Below, piece after piece: positions 56,075 to 63,928 of a stretch of 64,000 nt of DNA. The DNA comes from Palaeococcus pacificus DY20341. Its GTDB lineage: Archaea; Methanobacteriota_B; Thermococci; Thermococcales; Thermococcaceae. Position 1 is the first letter of the stretch, and each line of letters opens with the position of its first letter. The stretch spans positions 1,772,480 through 1,836,479 of the forward strand of contig NZ_CP006019.1 of the NCBI RefSeq assembly GCF_000725425.1. The letters run 5' to 3'. The position numbers were made by a program, and so were the translations under genes. Below the pieces are notes generated by a model. It ran no database searches. It saw only the letters and a program-made list of their open reading frames with translations, and was not told the DNA's origin.

Positions 56075-57307
56075 TCACTCCTTAATAAGACCATATCCAA
56101 TGAGGCGCCACCTTGAGCCCACTTGCCTGCTTATTGCAACCCTATCTCCAGGCTCTGCACATATTGGTATTTGAAGCTTTATCTCTGCCTCGTCCTTTCC
56201 TAAGTTCGTGACAAGACCAACTGTTCTAGCAGTTCCCACGTTCAACAACAGCATCTCTCTCCTCTTTATGGGCTCAACTTTGAGCTCTTCCTCAGTTCCA
56301 ACCACCCTATCCAAAAGATGCACTTCTAAGCGGAGGTCTTCCCAAACAGGCGGCAATTGTCCGGGCTTTCCTACGATGTTACCTGCCATCAAGTCTCCCT
56401 TAGTTAGGTATGGATCGAGCTTAGTCCCGACACCTACTAGCCCACCTGGAAAGGCCTCATCGACGAACTTACCTCCTGCTTGAAGAGAGACTATCTCCGT
56501 AGTTATTGGCTCATACTTAATCCTTCCATGCTCCTCATAAGGCACACCAGGCCTTATTTCGATTTCATCCCCTACCTTGAGCTTTCCTTGGACTATTGAA
56601 CCTCCCAAAACGCCACCTATGAGCTTCTCAGGTGTAGTTCCGGGTTTATTAACGTCGAAGCTCCTGAGGACAAACATCTTTGGCGGCTTATTTGGATCGC
56701 GCTTAGGTGTTGAAATGAAGTCCTCAATAGCTTTCATCAAAACATCGACGTTTGCACCGTGTAGAGCCGAGATCGGAATGATTGGAGCATTCTCTGCAAC
56801 AGTTCCCTTAACAAACTCCTTTATCTGGTTGTAGTTTTCTATGGCCTTTTCTTTGCTGACGAGCTCGATTTTGTTTTGGGCAATTATAATGTTCTTGTTT
56901 CCAACAATTTGCAGAGCCATCAAGTGCTCTCTAGTCTGGGGCTTCGGACATGGCTCATTAGCTGCTATGACAAGAACAGCACCATCCATTAGAGAAGCTC
57001 CAGCGAGCATTGTGGTCATCAAAGCCTCATGACCGGGTGAATCTATGAAGGAAATCCTCCTCTCAAACTCTGTTTCAGCACCGCAGTAGGGGCACTTTGG
57101 AGAAGTAGAGTACTTCCCACAGCTCGGACACTTCCTAATCTCCGCATCTGCAAAACCTATCTTTATTGTGATACCTCTTCTAAGCTCCTCACTGTGAGTA
57201 TCGGCCCAAATTCCCGTCAAAGCTTTAGTTAATGTAGTTTTACCGTGATCAACGTGACCAACCATACCAATGTTAACTTCAGATTGTTTAAACTTCTTTT
57301 TTGCCAT
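56075..57307 (-). CDS. eif2g: Translation initiation factor aIF2 subunit gamma
   Basis: GTP-binding subunit that delivers Met-tRNAi to the small subunit. The 410 residues include GHVDHGKTT (17-25, G1), RRGITI (switch 1), DSPGH (G3), AQNKIE (G4, NKxE-type) and SALHG (G5). A zinc knuckle CPSCG...CPYCG (about 59-76) is typical of archaeal gamma. ATG 57307 follows GAGGTGATGGGG. Followed by the PIN gene, preceded by eS6. Confidence 0.97.
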   Translation of the reverse strand: MAKKKFKQSEVNIGMVGHVDHGKTTLTKALTGIWADTHSEELRRGITIKIGFADAEIRKCPSCGKYSTSPKCPYCGAETEFERRISFIDSPGHEALMTTMLAGASLMDGAVLVIAANEPCPKPQTREHLMALQIVGNKNIIIAQNKIELVSKEKAIENYNQIKEFVKGTVAENAPIIPISALHGANVDVLMKAIEDFISTPKRDPNKPPKMFVLRSFDVNKPGTTPEKLIGGVLGGSIVQGKLKVGDEIEIRPGVPYEEHGRIKYEPITTEIVSLQAGGKFVDEAFPGGLVGVGTKLDPYLTKGDLMAGNIVGKPGQLPPVWEDLRLEVHLLDRVVGTEEELKVEPIKRREMLLLNVGTARTVGLVTNLGKDEAEIKLQIPICAEPGDRVAISRQVGSRWRLIGYGLIKE

Positions 57308-57363
57308 CCCCATCACCTCTCTAAAGTATAGAATAGAATTTTGCTTTATTAACCTTGCCTTAT

Positions 57364-57403
57364 TTGAGCCAAGACATCATCCGAAAAGATGTGAGAGGCT
57401 CAA
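57364..57403 (-). other. Stem-loop between eS6 and aIF2-gamma genes
   Basis: TTGAGCC (57364-57370) pairs with GGCTCAA (57397-57403), and ACATC (57374-57378) pairs with GATGT (57388-57392) inside. Transcribed from the minus strand it sits between the two reading frames, upstream of a T/A-rich box for aIF2-gamma (about 57335-57345). It may end or process the eS6 transcript. Function inferred. Confidence 0.4.
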
Positions 57404-57436
57404 CAAAAGCAAATGGATTGAAAGAAGAGGGAGCCT

Positions 57437-57820
57437 TCACTCCCCGTAGACAATCTTGGTGTTTATTTGCATTATTTCAGGGCTTATGGTGTTGCCTCTA
57501 ACTGTCTTCTTCCTTCTCTCTCCTTTCTTTGTCGGCCTGAAACCTGGGCCTCTTGAAACCAAAATCCTTATCTTCCTTGGGCCGTGTACGTCAGGCCTCA
57601 TTGGGAAGCCGTCCTTGTCTGTTCCGCCGGTTATCTTTAGCTTTACATTGCTTGGTATCTCTTCGCCGAAAACTTCACTTAAGTCAACACCCAAGAGGCT
57701 CGCGTCAAAGGTGTCGCCAATCCTCAAACCTATCAAAGCTTCGGCTTTCTTGTCGCTAACTTCGATTTGCTTAGCTTTTCCACTCTTTGGGTCTGAAATA
57801 ACTACCTTAAACGTAACCAT
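57437..57820 (-). CDS. rps6e: Ribosomal protein eS6
   Basis: The protein has 127 residues: [65 protein letters not shown] and [10 protein letters not shown]-type [10 protein letters not shown]. These are the archaeal eS6 hallmarks. ATG 57820 follows GGTGGGAGG. First gene of the eS6-aIF2-gamma-PIN block. TATA TTTTTAAATATTT lies at about 57890-57903. Confidence 0.96.
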   Translation of the reverse strand: MVTFKVVISDPKSGKAKQIEVSDKKAEALIGLRIGDTFDASLLGVDLSEVFGEEIPSNVKLKITGGTDKDGFPMRPDVHGPRKIRILVSRGPGFRPTKKGERRKKTVRGNTISPEIMQINTKIVYGE

Positions 57821-58321
57821 TTCCTCCCACCTCTTTCTGTTCATTAGCGGGATTCATTGGGGAAACCCCTTACCCAGGGGTGCTTAAGAGGAAATATTTA
57901 AAAACCTTTCTCTCGAGGGGCATTGTTCTGATTATTTTTCAGCGTTCTCTCGTGCCCCTTACGTTAACCCCGTATTCTGACATCCCGCTGAAATGAAGGG
58001 GTAAAGGGGAAGGCCGAAAGATGCCAGAATGGTCAAACTGCAACCCATTCCCCTTTTAAAAACCTTTCCATGCAGGACCGGGGGACTTCGTCCCCCACGT
58101 CCTTGCCAACCCCCTCCCCCTCTCAAGTGGGGTTCCACCCCACACCCCATTCTCTCTCAAAAACGGAAGGGCTCCGCCCCTACAACCCCGAGGACACTCT
58201 CTGGCTGCAAACAGCTTAGAATACTAAAAATTGTCCCTCAAACGAGCTTTGAACTAGAAATGTCCTAATCAAAGAATACTAAATAAGAAGAGTAAAAGGG
58301 AGATTTGAAGATGCTTCCCAT
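57821..58321. other. Intergenic between fbp end and eS6 start: leader, promoter, GC-rich hairpins
   Basis: About 500 bases. From the eS6 side: a 45-50 nt leader with alternating GGGG/CCCC arms (57861-57882), the eS6 TATA box (about 57890-57903), a GGGGCA/TGCCCC inverted repeat around 57916-57958, then a strikingly GC-rich block with three short hairpins (58080-58179). Two readings over the block (57959-58150 minus, 58029-58268 plus) are Pro/Gly-rich low-complexity shadows without SD. Confidence 0.55.
58080..58179. repeat. Cluster of three GC-rich triloop hairpins (REP-like)
   Basis: GGGGGAC-TTC-GTCCCCC (58080-58096), GTGGGGT-TCC-ACCCCAC (58127-58143) and GGGC-TCC-GCCC (58169-58179). On the minus strand the loops read GAA, GGA and GGA. 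They follow the fbp stop by about 145 bases, so they might be in its 3' end, or be a small repetitive palindromic element. Confidence 0.55.
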
Positions 58322-59446
58322 TCAAAGCTCCTCAAACCTATCCTTCAGCTTCTCCAAAATGCCTGGAAGTGTTGTGTACTCCATCTCTTCGAGAGGCAAG
58401 CGGTGTGGTTCGAATGGACCGTGCCTCCTCATGTAGTCTGTTATCTCTAAAGCCTTTCTTCTTGCATCGTCGAATGCTACATCATCGAAAAGGTCAACTG
58501 GGCCTATAAGTCTTCCATTCTTGTTTATTTGCCATCCTAAAGCAATCACCCTTGGAGGTCCGTCGAATCTTGATGGTGTCGCGTATTTGAGTGGAACCGG
58601 GATGATTGGGCCGTTGTGTGAGCCTCTCATCCATCCGCTTACTAAGTGTGGGAACGCAAAAGGTTCAAGAACTTCACCGAGAGCTGGAAGACCGCTTTGT
58701 GCCCTAACAATAGCCACAGGATCATCTTTTCCTACATACTCTCCAGCTATCTCAAAGAGCTTCTCCGTGCTTATAACTGCAACAGGCTCATCACTTGGTA
58801 TTGCATGGCCCTCTTTGGGGAAAACATGCTTTATAACGTACCTTGACTTGGCACCTATCAACGCCAAGAGATCGTAGAGTTCCTCTGGGGAGTTAAGAAT
58901 TACTCTCTTGTGTTCCATAATGTCCCAAACTTCAAACCTAAAGCCCATGTGCATGTGTGGGTCTATAACGAGCCCAGCTGTGTTGAATGGATCAGCGAAC
59001 ATTCTAAAGATTGGCAAGTTAAAAGCTCCTGGCTCCGTCTTATCCATGTGGAATGTCACTATTGGCTCGCTCCTCCTTAAGGTAATCTCCATCTCAGCTA
59101 CTCCTGGTCCCATGCCCCTAATGTTTCCACTAAAAGCGTCTTTTAACAAGTCTTGACCTGCTCCATAGAGGCCAAGCTCCTTTGCAATCTCAGTTGCTTC
59201 TTTAAATGTGTCCCAAGCCAAACCGTGGATTTCCTCGCTGTCAACACCTTTCTTGTGGGTCATTATCAACTGAAGGTCGTCTCCACAGTAGGTAACGTGG
59301 AAGTCGATAATGGTTCCCTCTTCCTTAGATTTGGCCAATAATTCGTTTGCCTTTTCTATGAGAGCTGGGTGAACCTTATGGTGGCCTGGCCATCCCCCTA
59401 TGTCGGCCTTTATAACACTAATGGTTATCTTCTCTCCAATAGCCAT
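58322..59446 (-). CDS. fbp: Fructose-1,6-bisphosphate aldolase/phosphatase
   Basis: Bifunctional gluconeogenic enzyme: condenses triose phosphates and dephosphorylates FBP. The 374 residues match archaeal FBPA/P. ADIGGWPGHHKVHP holds metal ligands, HVTYCGDDLQL and RRSEPIVTFHMDKTEPGAFN, split as VTFHMDKTEPGAFN, add more, SRYVIKHVFPKEGHA holds the aldolase Lys/Tyr region, and GSHNGPIIPVP the phosphate site. ATG 59446 follows GTGGTGATTAAC. A glycolytic-regulator site lies upstream of its TATA box. Confidence 0.96.
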   Translation of the reverse strand: MAIGEKITISVIKADIGGWPGHHKVHPALIEKANELLAKSKEEGTIIDFHVTYCGDDLQLIMTHKKGVDSEEIHGLAWDTFKEATEIAKELGLYGAGQDLLKDAFSGNIRGMGPGVAEMEITLRRSEPIVTFHMDKTEPGAFNLPIFRMFADPFNTAGLVIDPHMHMGFRFEVWDIMEHKRVILNSPEELYDLLALIGAKSRYVIKHVFPKEGHAIPSDEPVAVISTEKLFEIAGEYVGKDDPVAIVRAQSGLPALGEVLEPFAFPHLVSGWMRGSHNGPIIPVPLKYATPSRFDGPPRVIALGWQINKNGRLIGPVDLFDDVAFDDARRKALEITDYMRRHGPFEPHRLPLEEMEYTTLPGILEKLKDRFEEL

Positions 59447-59504
59447 GTTAATCACCACTCTTAACTATAATTTCAAGTTTATAAAATTTTACTATGAGAA
59501 AATA

Positions 59505-59521
59505 TATCACTAAGAATGACA
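59505..59521 (-). promoter_or_regulatory. Glycolytic-regulator site (TGM-like) upstream of fbp
   Basis: Read on the minus strand: TGTCAT-TCTTA-GTGATA, 10 of 12 matches to TATCAC-N5-GTGATA. The TATA box AATTTTATAAAC is at about 59478-59490, so this site is about 15 nt upstream of it, the activating position known for gluconeogenic genes under Tgr/TrmBL1. Confidence 0.65.
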
Positions 59522-59567
59522 CAAAAATGCCAAGAGCATCAGAAAAAATAAACAAAATTAAAGCAAA

Positions 59568-59807
59568 TCAGCAGAGGTCAGTCCATCCAAATTCTTCTTT
59601 TGCTATCTTTATTATCTCTTTGAGCTCTTCTTTTTTGATGTTGACGCTGCTAACTCCCCCAATTGCTGCTATAATTCCATGAACTTCTTCTTGAACTTGA
59701 ATAACGTCTTCATCAATTTTTGTAATTTTGAGTTCCCTTCTGGCAACTTCGTCATCACTAATCTTGAACTTATCCTCACCAACCTTTATGTGTTTGAGTT
59801 CTACCAT
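59568..59807 (-). CDS. Small conserved protein of unknown function
   Basis: A 79-residue acidic/basic mixed protein: VELKHIKVGEDKFKISDD, VQEEVHGIIAAIGGVSSV, AKEEFGWTDL. No domain is recognised. ATG 59807 follows GGTGATTTT; a longer frame that reaches 59945 would run into the tRNA-Trp gene and is rejected. It stands alone. Confidence 0.7.
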   Translation of the reverse strand: MVELKHIKVGEDKFKISDDEVARRELKITKIDEDVIQVQEEVHGIIAAIGGVSSVNIKKEELKEIIKIAKEEFGWTDLC

Positions 59808-59882
59808 AAAATCACCATAAATATCTATGAGTGTCATTCCTAATAAGAATTTCCATCGCTTGTAGAAATAATGCCCGCAAAG

Positions 59883-59891
59883 CTTATAAAT
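59883..59891 (+). promoter_or_regulatory. TATA box of tRNA-Trp
   Basis: CTTATAAAT ends 27 nt before the first tRNA base at 59918. Confidence 0.6.
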
Positions 59892-59917
59892 GCCCGAAGC
59901 CCTAAGAGATAATGGCT

Positions 59918-60066
59918 GGGGGCATGGTGTAGCCTGGTCTATCATCGCGGGCTCCAGAGGCCATGAGGAGGAGCGGGTTTGCTGACTCGGGGCATGATGA
60001 CCCTTTGGAGCCCCGAGCGGCTGGAGAAACCCGCGGACCGGGGTTCAAATCCCCGTGCCCCCACCA
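59918..60066 (+). tRNA. tRNA-Trp (CCA) with 71-nt intron
   Basis: Acceptor GGGGGCA/TGCCCCC, anticodon stem GCGGG/CCCGC, anticodon CCA at 59954-59956, T-arm CGGGG-TTCAAAT-CCCCG, discriminator A and encoded CCA. The anticodon loop is split after G37; the intron is 59958-60028. The exon/intron folding gives helix GCGGG/CCCGC, bulge AAA, helix CTCCA/TGGAG, bulge GAG, helix GCC/GGC, a bulge-helix-bulge for the archaeal endonuclease. Confidence 0.95.
59958..60028 (+). ncRNA. tRNA-Trp intron containing box C/D guide RNA
   Basis: Box C ATGAGGA (59963-59969), D' CTGA (59982-59985), C' ATGATGA (59994-60000) and D CCGA (60013-60016). The guide before D' (GCGGGTTT) pairs with AAACCCGC, its fifth base facing C39. 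The guide before D (TGGAGCCC) pairs with GGGCTCCA, its fifth base facing C34. Guidance of 2'-O-methylation at positions 34 and 39 by this intron is established in other Euryarchaeota. The D box is a variant (CCGA), placed by the N+5 rule. Confidence 0.85.
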
Positions 60067-60108
60067 CTTCTCGCTCTAGTATAAAACTTTGCTGAACAGT
60101 TTTCTCGC

Positions 60109-60129
60109 CATAAAAAAGACTTTTTTATG
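60109..60129. terminator. Perfect A/T palindrome between tRNA-Trp and lrp-side sRNA
   Basis: CATAAAAAAG-A-CTTTTTTATG, 10-bp arms around one base. It lies between two convergent units (tRNA-Trp on plus, the Lrp/sRNA unit on minus) and gives a T-run on either strand, so it could stop both transcripts. Confidence 0.45.
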
Positions 60130-60220
60130 AAAATACTCTTTTAAAGGTGTTTCTTCACTTATTTACAAAATAATAAACAACAAAAAGAAAAACAAGTCTA
60201 TCAATTCTCTTAAGATTGTT

Positions 60221-60280
60221 AGGCTCATTCATTCCTCGCTTCATCATAAAATCAGAAAGGAGAACGCTAATCATCGCCCT
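60221..60280 (-). ncRNA. Candidate box C/D sRNA after the Lrp gene
   Basis: On the minus strand: stem GGGC, box C ATGATTA (60268-60274), 12-nt guide GCGTTCTCCTTT, D' CTGA (60252-60255), 4-nt spacer, C' ATGATGA (60241-60247), 12-nt guide AGCGAGGAATGA, D ATGA (60225-60228), closing GCCT. Both guides are exactly 12 nt, as in archaeal C/D sRNAs. Boxes C and D each differ by one base from consensus. It begins about 5 nt past the Lrp stop, so it may be cut from that mRNA. Targets, probably rRNA, not identified. Confidence 0.6.
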
Positions 60281-60285
60281 CTTAA

Positions 60286-60738
60286 TTAAACATCCTCTTT
60301 TACCGTAACAAACGATACCATAGTTACCGTTTGTCCAATTCCTTTGATCTCCCTTAGTTTATCTACAACTATTTTCCCAATATCCTCAGCTGATGGTGCC
60401 CTAACTTTTATCAGCAAGTCCCATTCGCCTGCTATAATGTGAACCTCGTAGATCCACTCTAGTTGTGCTATTCTTTCAGCGACTTCCCTTTGAGTTAGGC
60501 CAGATGCTGGATCATACCTCGCCAATATAAATGCAGTTGTTCCCAAATTGAGCTTTCTATAATTCGGCTTTATAGTAAACTTTTCAATTATTCCCTCTTC
60601 AACGAGCTTTTTAATACGATAATGAACAGTAGTCCTTGGAATACCAAGTTTTTTGCTTAAAGCTGCTATATTCTCCCTTGAGTTGTCTTTCAATTCGTCC
60701 AACAGTCTCATATCAACTCTATCCAACGTATCCCCCAT
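60286..60738 (-). CDS. Lrp/AsnC-family transcriptional regulator
   Basis: The protein has 150 residues. The N-terminal HTH is LLDELKDNSRENIAALSKKLGI plus PRTTVHYRIKKLVEEGII, given here as LSKKLGIPRTTVHYRIKKL. The C-terminal RAM domain (about 65-145: TAFILARYDP, WIYEVHIIAGEWDLLIKV, TMVSFVTVKE) binds effectors such as amino acids. SD GGGGGAAAGT. No neighbouring target is obvious; autoregulation is common for the family. Confidence 0.92.
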   Translation of the reverse strand: MGDTLDRVDMRLLDELKDNSRENIAALSKKLGIPRTTVHYRIKKLVEEGIIEKFTIKPNYRKLNLGTTAFILARYDPASGLTQREVAERIAQLEWIYEVHIIAGEWDLLIKVRAPSAEDIGKIVVDKLREIKGIGQTVTMVSFVTVKEDV

Positions 60739-60795
60739 ACTTTCCCCCTCTTTTGTTTGTCATATTTTCAATATAAACCTATCGCATTTGGATAT

Positions 60796-61356
60796 CTATT
60801 CACTCCCCAAATTCTCTTTTAGCCACTTTGAAAATTCACTTAGAGCCCGCCCCCTATGAGATATATTGTTCTTCTCTTCCGTTGTCATTTCTGCAAAAGT
60901 TTTAGAGAACCCCTCAGGAATGAATATAGGATCAAAGCCAAAGCCCCTATTTCCCCTCTTCTCATGCCCAATGGAACCATGAACTATCCCTTTAAAAATA
61001 TGGAGCTTACCATTGTAATAACCAATAACACTCTCAAAATATGCTCTCCTATTTTCAATACCGTCCATGAGTTTTAAAATACCTTCATTGCCCAGAGTTT
61101 TAAAAATATAGGCTGAATAAACCCCAGGAAAACCCCCAAACGCTTCGATGAAAAGGCCAGAGTCATCTATAAAAAAGGGCATGTCTATCTCATCCTTCAG
61201 CCACTCAATCCCAAATTTCACCACATCCTCAAGCTTGCTTGCTTGTATCTCCGGATATTCAAACTTTTTTTGGATGAGCTCAACTCCAAGGGGCTCCAAA
61301 TACTTCTTTGCTTCTTCAAACTTGCCTCTATTCGAAGTTATGAACAAAACTCTCAT
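60796..61356 (-). CDS. rdgB: XTP/dITP pyrophosphatase (HAM1/RdgB)
   Basis: Removes non-canonical purine triphosphates. The 186 residues include [13 protein letters not shown] (substrate loop), [12 protein letters not shown] (metal Asp pair), GFPGVYSAY and [10 protein letters not shown] with ISHRGRAL near the C-terminus, all HAM1 motifs. SD AAGGTGATTGG. Upstream of the Lrp gene on the same strand. Confidence 0.94.
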   Translation of the reverse strand: MRVLFITSNRGKFEEAKKYLEPLGVELIQKKFEYPEIQASKLEDVVKFGIEWLKDEIDMPFFIDDSGLFIEAFGGFPGVYSAYIFKTLGNEGILKLMDGIENRRAYFESVIGYYNGKLHIFKGIVHGSIGHEKRGNRGFGFDPIFIPEGFSKTFAEMTTEEKNNISHRGRALSEFSKWLKENLGSE

Positions 61357-61383
61357 CCAATCACCTTCTAAAAAAGTTAAAGA

Positions 61384-61872
61384 TCAGTCAATGGTATATC
61401 CAATTTTTTCCACTAACTCCCTTCTCTCCTGTTTTTGCTCATCGGTCTCGATTTTATTCGCGGCTTTTCCATCGACTATCCCCAAAACAGACCTACCAAG
61501 CTCCGTTTCAGCAACTATAACCTGCAGAGGATTCTCACTCGCCCCATAAACCATTACAACAGCTGGATGAAGTTTTATTGTATTCAAAACGTTAATTGGA
61601 AACGCATTCTTCATTAGAATCACAAAAACATGTCCTGCACCAATTTTTAAGGCATTCTTTGCTGCCAACTGCTCCAGCTCTTTATCATTGCCGGTGTACC
61701 TAGTCAATTGTGGCTTTGCTTCATTCATTGCAATGCCGAACTTTATACCCGGCACTGTTGTTAAAAGAGATTTAGCTAAGTCATCCACTGTAAATATAGA
61801 AAAATTCCCCTGTCCTATTATGCATTCGATACCTTCAGGCTTTTCTATGTCCACAACTTCAATTTTGACCAT
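61384..61872 (-). CDS. Adenosine-specific kinase family protein
   Basis: The protein has 162 residues: VDIEKPEGIECIIGQGNFSI, AMNEAKPQLTRYTGNDKELE, GAGHVFVILMKNAFPINVLN and VVMVYGASENPLQVIVAET, the pattern of the DUF355/adenosine-specific kinase family (PF04008). Biochemical evidence for that name is thin. SD GGTGGTGCAGA. Precedes rdgB by 27 nt, same strand. Confidence 0.85.
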   Translation of the reverse strand: MVKIEVVDIEKPEGIECIIGQGNFSIFTVDDLAKSLLTTVPGIKFGIAMNEAKPQLTRYTGNDKELEQLAAKNALKIGAGHVFVILMKNAFPINVLNTIKLHPAVVMVYGASENPLQVIVAETELGRSVLGIVDGKAANKIETDEQKQERRELVEKIGYTID

Positions 61873-61932
61873 TCTGCACCACCAAAAAAATAATATATGT
61901 TCAACTGATAAAACGTTTTCTGTGAGATAAAA

Positions 61933-62862
61933 ATGATGGAAGTTAGTAATAACAATAGCATTAACTATGAAGAACTTGATTTTTTGGTTGAAATCCTTAC
62001 CAAATATCCCAAGGAGAGCCTGAAAAAAATTTCAGAGTTGGAAGGTATCGAGTATTATAAGCTGAAACGGATCTACGATAAATACTACGGCCCAGATAAA
62101 TATGTTCAAGTTAGTACAATTTATAACATAGCAAAAATTGGGCTAAAGAGCTTTGTAGCGTTTATAAGCGTTCCTAGAGATGAACTTAGAAGTAAGGCCC
62201 TTGAGATTCTAAAAAATCCTTTCTGTAACTATTTAAATGCTTCCTTTGGATTTAAGCTTGGCATAGCTGCATACTACCATATCCCTGTCGATCAAGTAAA
62301 ATACATAGACGAGCTATTATCAAAGTACAGTGATGATTACGAGTACTATGAGGTTAGAGGATACCCAAAGAGGCCAAGACAATTCGGAAAGTGGAATTTA
62401 AGCTACGACTATGCCATTTTGATGGATATTTTAAAAGAAGACGCAAGAACAAGTATTTCAAAAATTTCTCAAACGCTCGGAAAAACAAGGCCCACCGTAA
62501 AATACATGATTGAAAGGCTCGAATCCCTCGAGATAATACTAAACTACATCGCCGTTTATGATGATTATGCATACAACAGAGCATTCGTGGGAATAGCGGA
62601 AGACCTGGACGAATCCATAATACAAGAGTGGATAAAGAGATACGACTTCCACATTGGGGCTATAGTTCCAAAGGGCTACTTGATAGAAATGTACTTCACT
62701 TCAAAAGAGGACATTGGTCTAAAAATATTGGAGATGAGCAAATACGTAAACAAGTTTTCCGTGGAGTACTTGGATATACTTAGGGACATAAACAGATGGG
62801 GAAAATTCTCAGAGAGAGTTAGAAGGGATGGAAAAGGGTACAGATCAATCCTAGATTTCTAG
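61933..62862 (+). CDS. Two-domain winged-helix/Lrp-like regulator
   Basis: The protein has 309 residues (or 308 from the second ATG). Two HTH units are seen: LKKISELEGIEYYKLKRIYDK near residues 30-52, given as ISELEGIEYYKLKRI, and ISKISQTLGKTRPTVKYMIERLE near 178-200, given as SQTLGKTRPTVKYMIERL. Each is followed by an alpha/beta domain. Tandem duplication of an Lrp-like unit is likely. No SD; short A/T-rich promoter upstream. Overlaps the convergent radical-SAM-like gene by 12 nt. Confidence 0.75.
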   Translation: MMEVSNNNSINYEELDFLVEILTKYPKESLKKISELEGIEYYKLKRIYDKYYGPDKYVQVSTIYNIAKIGLKSFVAFISVPRDELRSKALEILKNPFCNYLNASFGFKLGIAAYYHIPVDQVKYIDELLSKYSDDYEYYEVRGYPKRPRQFGKWNLSYDYAILMDILKEDARTSISKISQTLGKTRPTVKYMIERLESLEIILNYIAVYDDYAYNRAFVGIAEDLDESIIQEWIKRYDFHIGAIVPKGYLIEMYFTSKEDIGLKILEMSKYVNKFSVEYLDILRDINRWGKFSERVRRDGKGYRSILDF

Positions 62863-63783
62863 CTGGCAATACTCAATGCCAAAGGGATCTCCTGAAGCTT
62901 GATACTCCAATGCCCTGCAATCATGGCAAATATACTTGAAAGGACATAACGAGCATCCTTCAATTTTATCCTTCTTCAGCTTCCAGAAATTCCTCAAGCG
63001 TGTTTTTCTTACGAGCTTTTTAATGCCCTCTCTCTTGGCATCACCGATGATAAAGTTCCTCAGCAACGGACACACCAACGCATACCCATCGGCGCTTATT
63101 ACTAATGTTCCAGAGAGACAGGGATGGTATTTATTTGCTGTTGGATTTCTTATTCTCTTCAGCTCAATTGAATTTATTTTAAAGCTCCTGAGGCTGGGAG
63201 GATAAATTATATCCAAGTAAATATCGGTGCGGAAGCTAGTCCCATGCTTCATAAACTCTAAGTAATCCTCTTGAGTCATTATTAGCAAAACCCCATCGAT
63301 GAAAGACAATTTCTCCAGCTTTTTAAGATTCTCCTCATTGTACTCAGCCTCAACTATGATCTTAACGCCTTCTATAGGTGATATCCCCTCCATGTCCTCA
63401 ATCCTCACAATCATGTACACATTCTCAATTCCAAGCTTACCAGCGTAGTCAGCTACTCTAACGAGCATTTCAACATCGTCATAATTCGTGAGATAAAGCT
63501 CATCTCCCCGCGTAAACGAGAACTCATAGATCAGCTCCTTTATTCTTTCCTCGCTTAAAGGCTCCCTTCGGAGAATAAAGCTGTTGTTGCCTATGCAACC
63601 AATAGAGCGCCTTATACCATCAATTTCCGAGTATTTTCCTTTACCTTTCCCTAGCTGGATTATCAATCTCTCTAACTTCCCATTGTGCTCTCGGTTAGTC
63701 CAAGGAGGCTTTGCTATCGAGATGAACCTACCCTCAACAAGGGTGGAATCAACCATAACAGGCTCAATTTTAGTTCTCTCCAT
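62851..63783 (-). CDS. Radical-SAM-like protein with SPASM-type cysteines but no CX3CX2C
   Basis: The protein has 310 residues. The N-terminal part reads like a radical SAM barrel (SIGCIGNNSFIL, ELYLTNYDDVEMLVRVADYAGKLG), yet the cluster motif keeps only the first Cys; the other two are Asn and Ile. The C-terminal SPASM-like part is intact: HPCLSGTLVISADGYALVC and GCSLCPFKYICHDC, then a last Cys. It may bind auxiliary clusters without SAM chemistry. ATG 63783 follows GGTGAGTATA. Confidence 0.7.
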   Translation of the reverse strand: MERTKIEPVMVDSTLVEGRFISIAKPPWTNREHNGKLERLIIQLGKGKGKYSEIDGIRRSIGCIGNNSFILRREPLSEERIKELIYEFSFTRGDELYLTNYDDVEMLVRVADYAGKLGIENVYMIVRIEDMEGISPIEGVKIIVEAEYNEENLKKLEKLSFIDGVLLIMTQEDYLEFMKHGTSFRTDIYLDIIYPPSLRSFKINSIELKRIRNPTANKYHPCLSGTLVISADGYALVCPLLRNFIIGDAKREGIKKLVRKTRLRNFWKLKKDKIEGCSLCPFKYICHDCRALEYQASGDPFGIEYCQLEI

Positions 63784-63928
63784 TATACTCACCAAAGATA
63801 ACAAAGGAAAGACTCATATATTAACTTTTTCTATTCGGATTTTTGTTACCACTTGTAAAAGTGTGCAAAAAATGAATAGTAAACACAATCATTTAAAGAA
63901 AAGAAAAAGGTTAAATAGAATCAGGAAA

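Noticed and set aside
57959-58150. 63-residue Gly/Arg-rich minus frame in the GC-rich gap
   Set aside because: Low-complexity reading of the hairpin block, without SD or promoter.
59808-59945. Longer version of the 79-residue gene (125 residues)
   Set aside because: The extra N-terminus runs into the tRNA-Trp gene, while ATG 59807 has a good SD.
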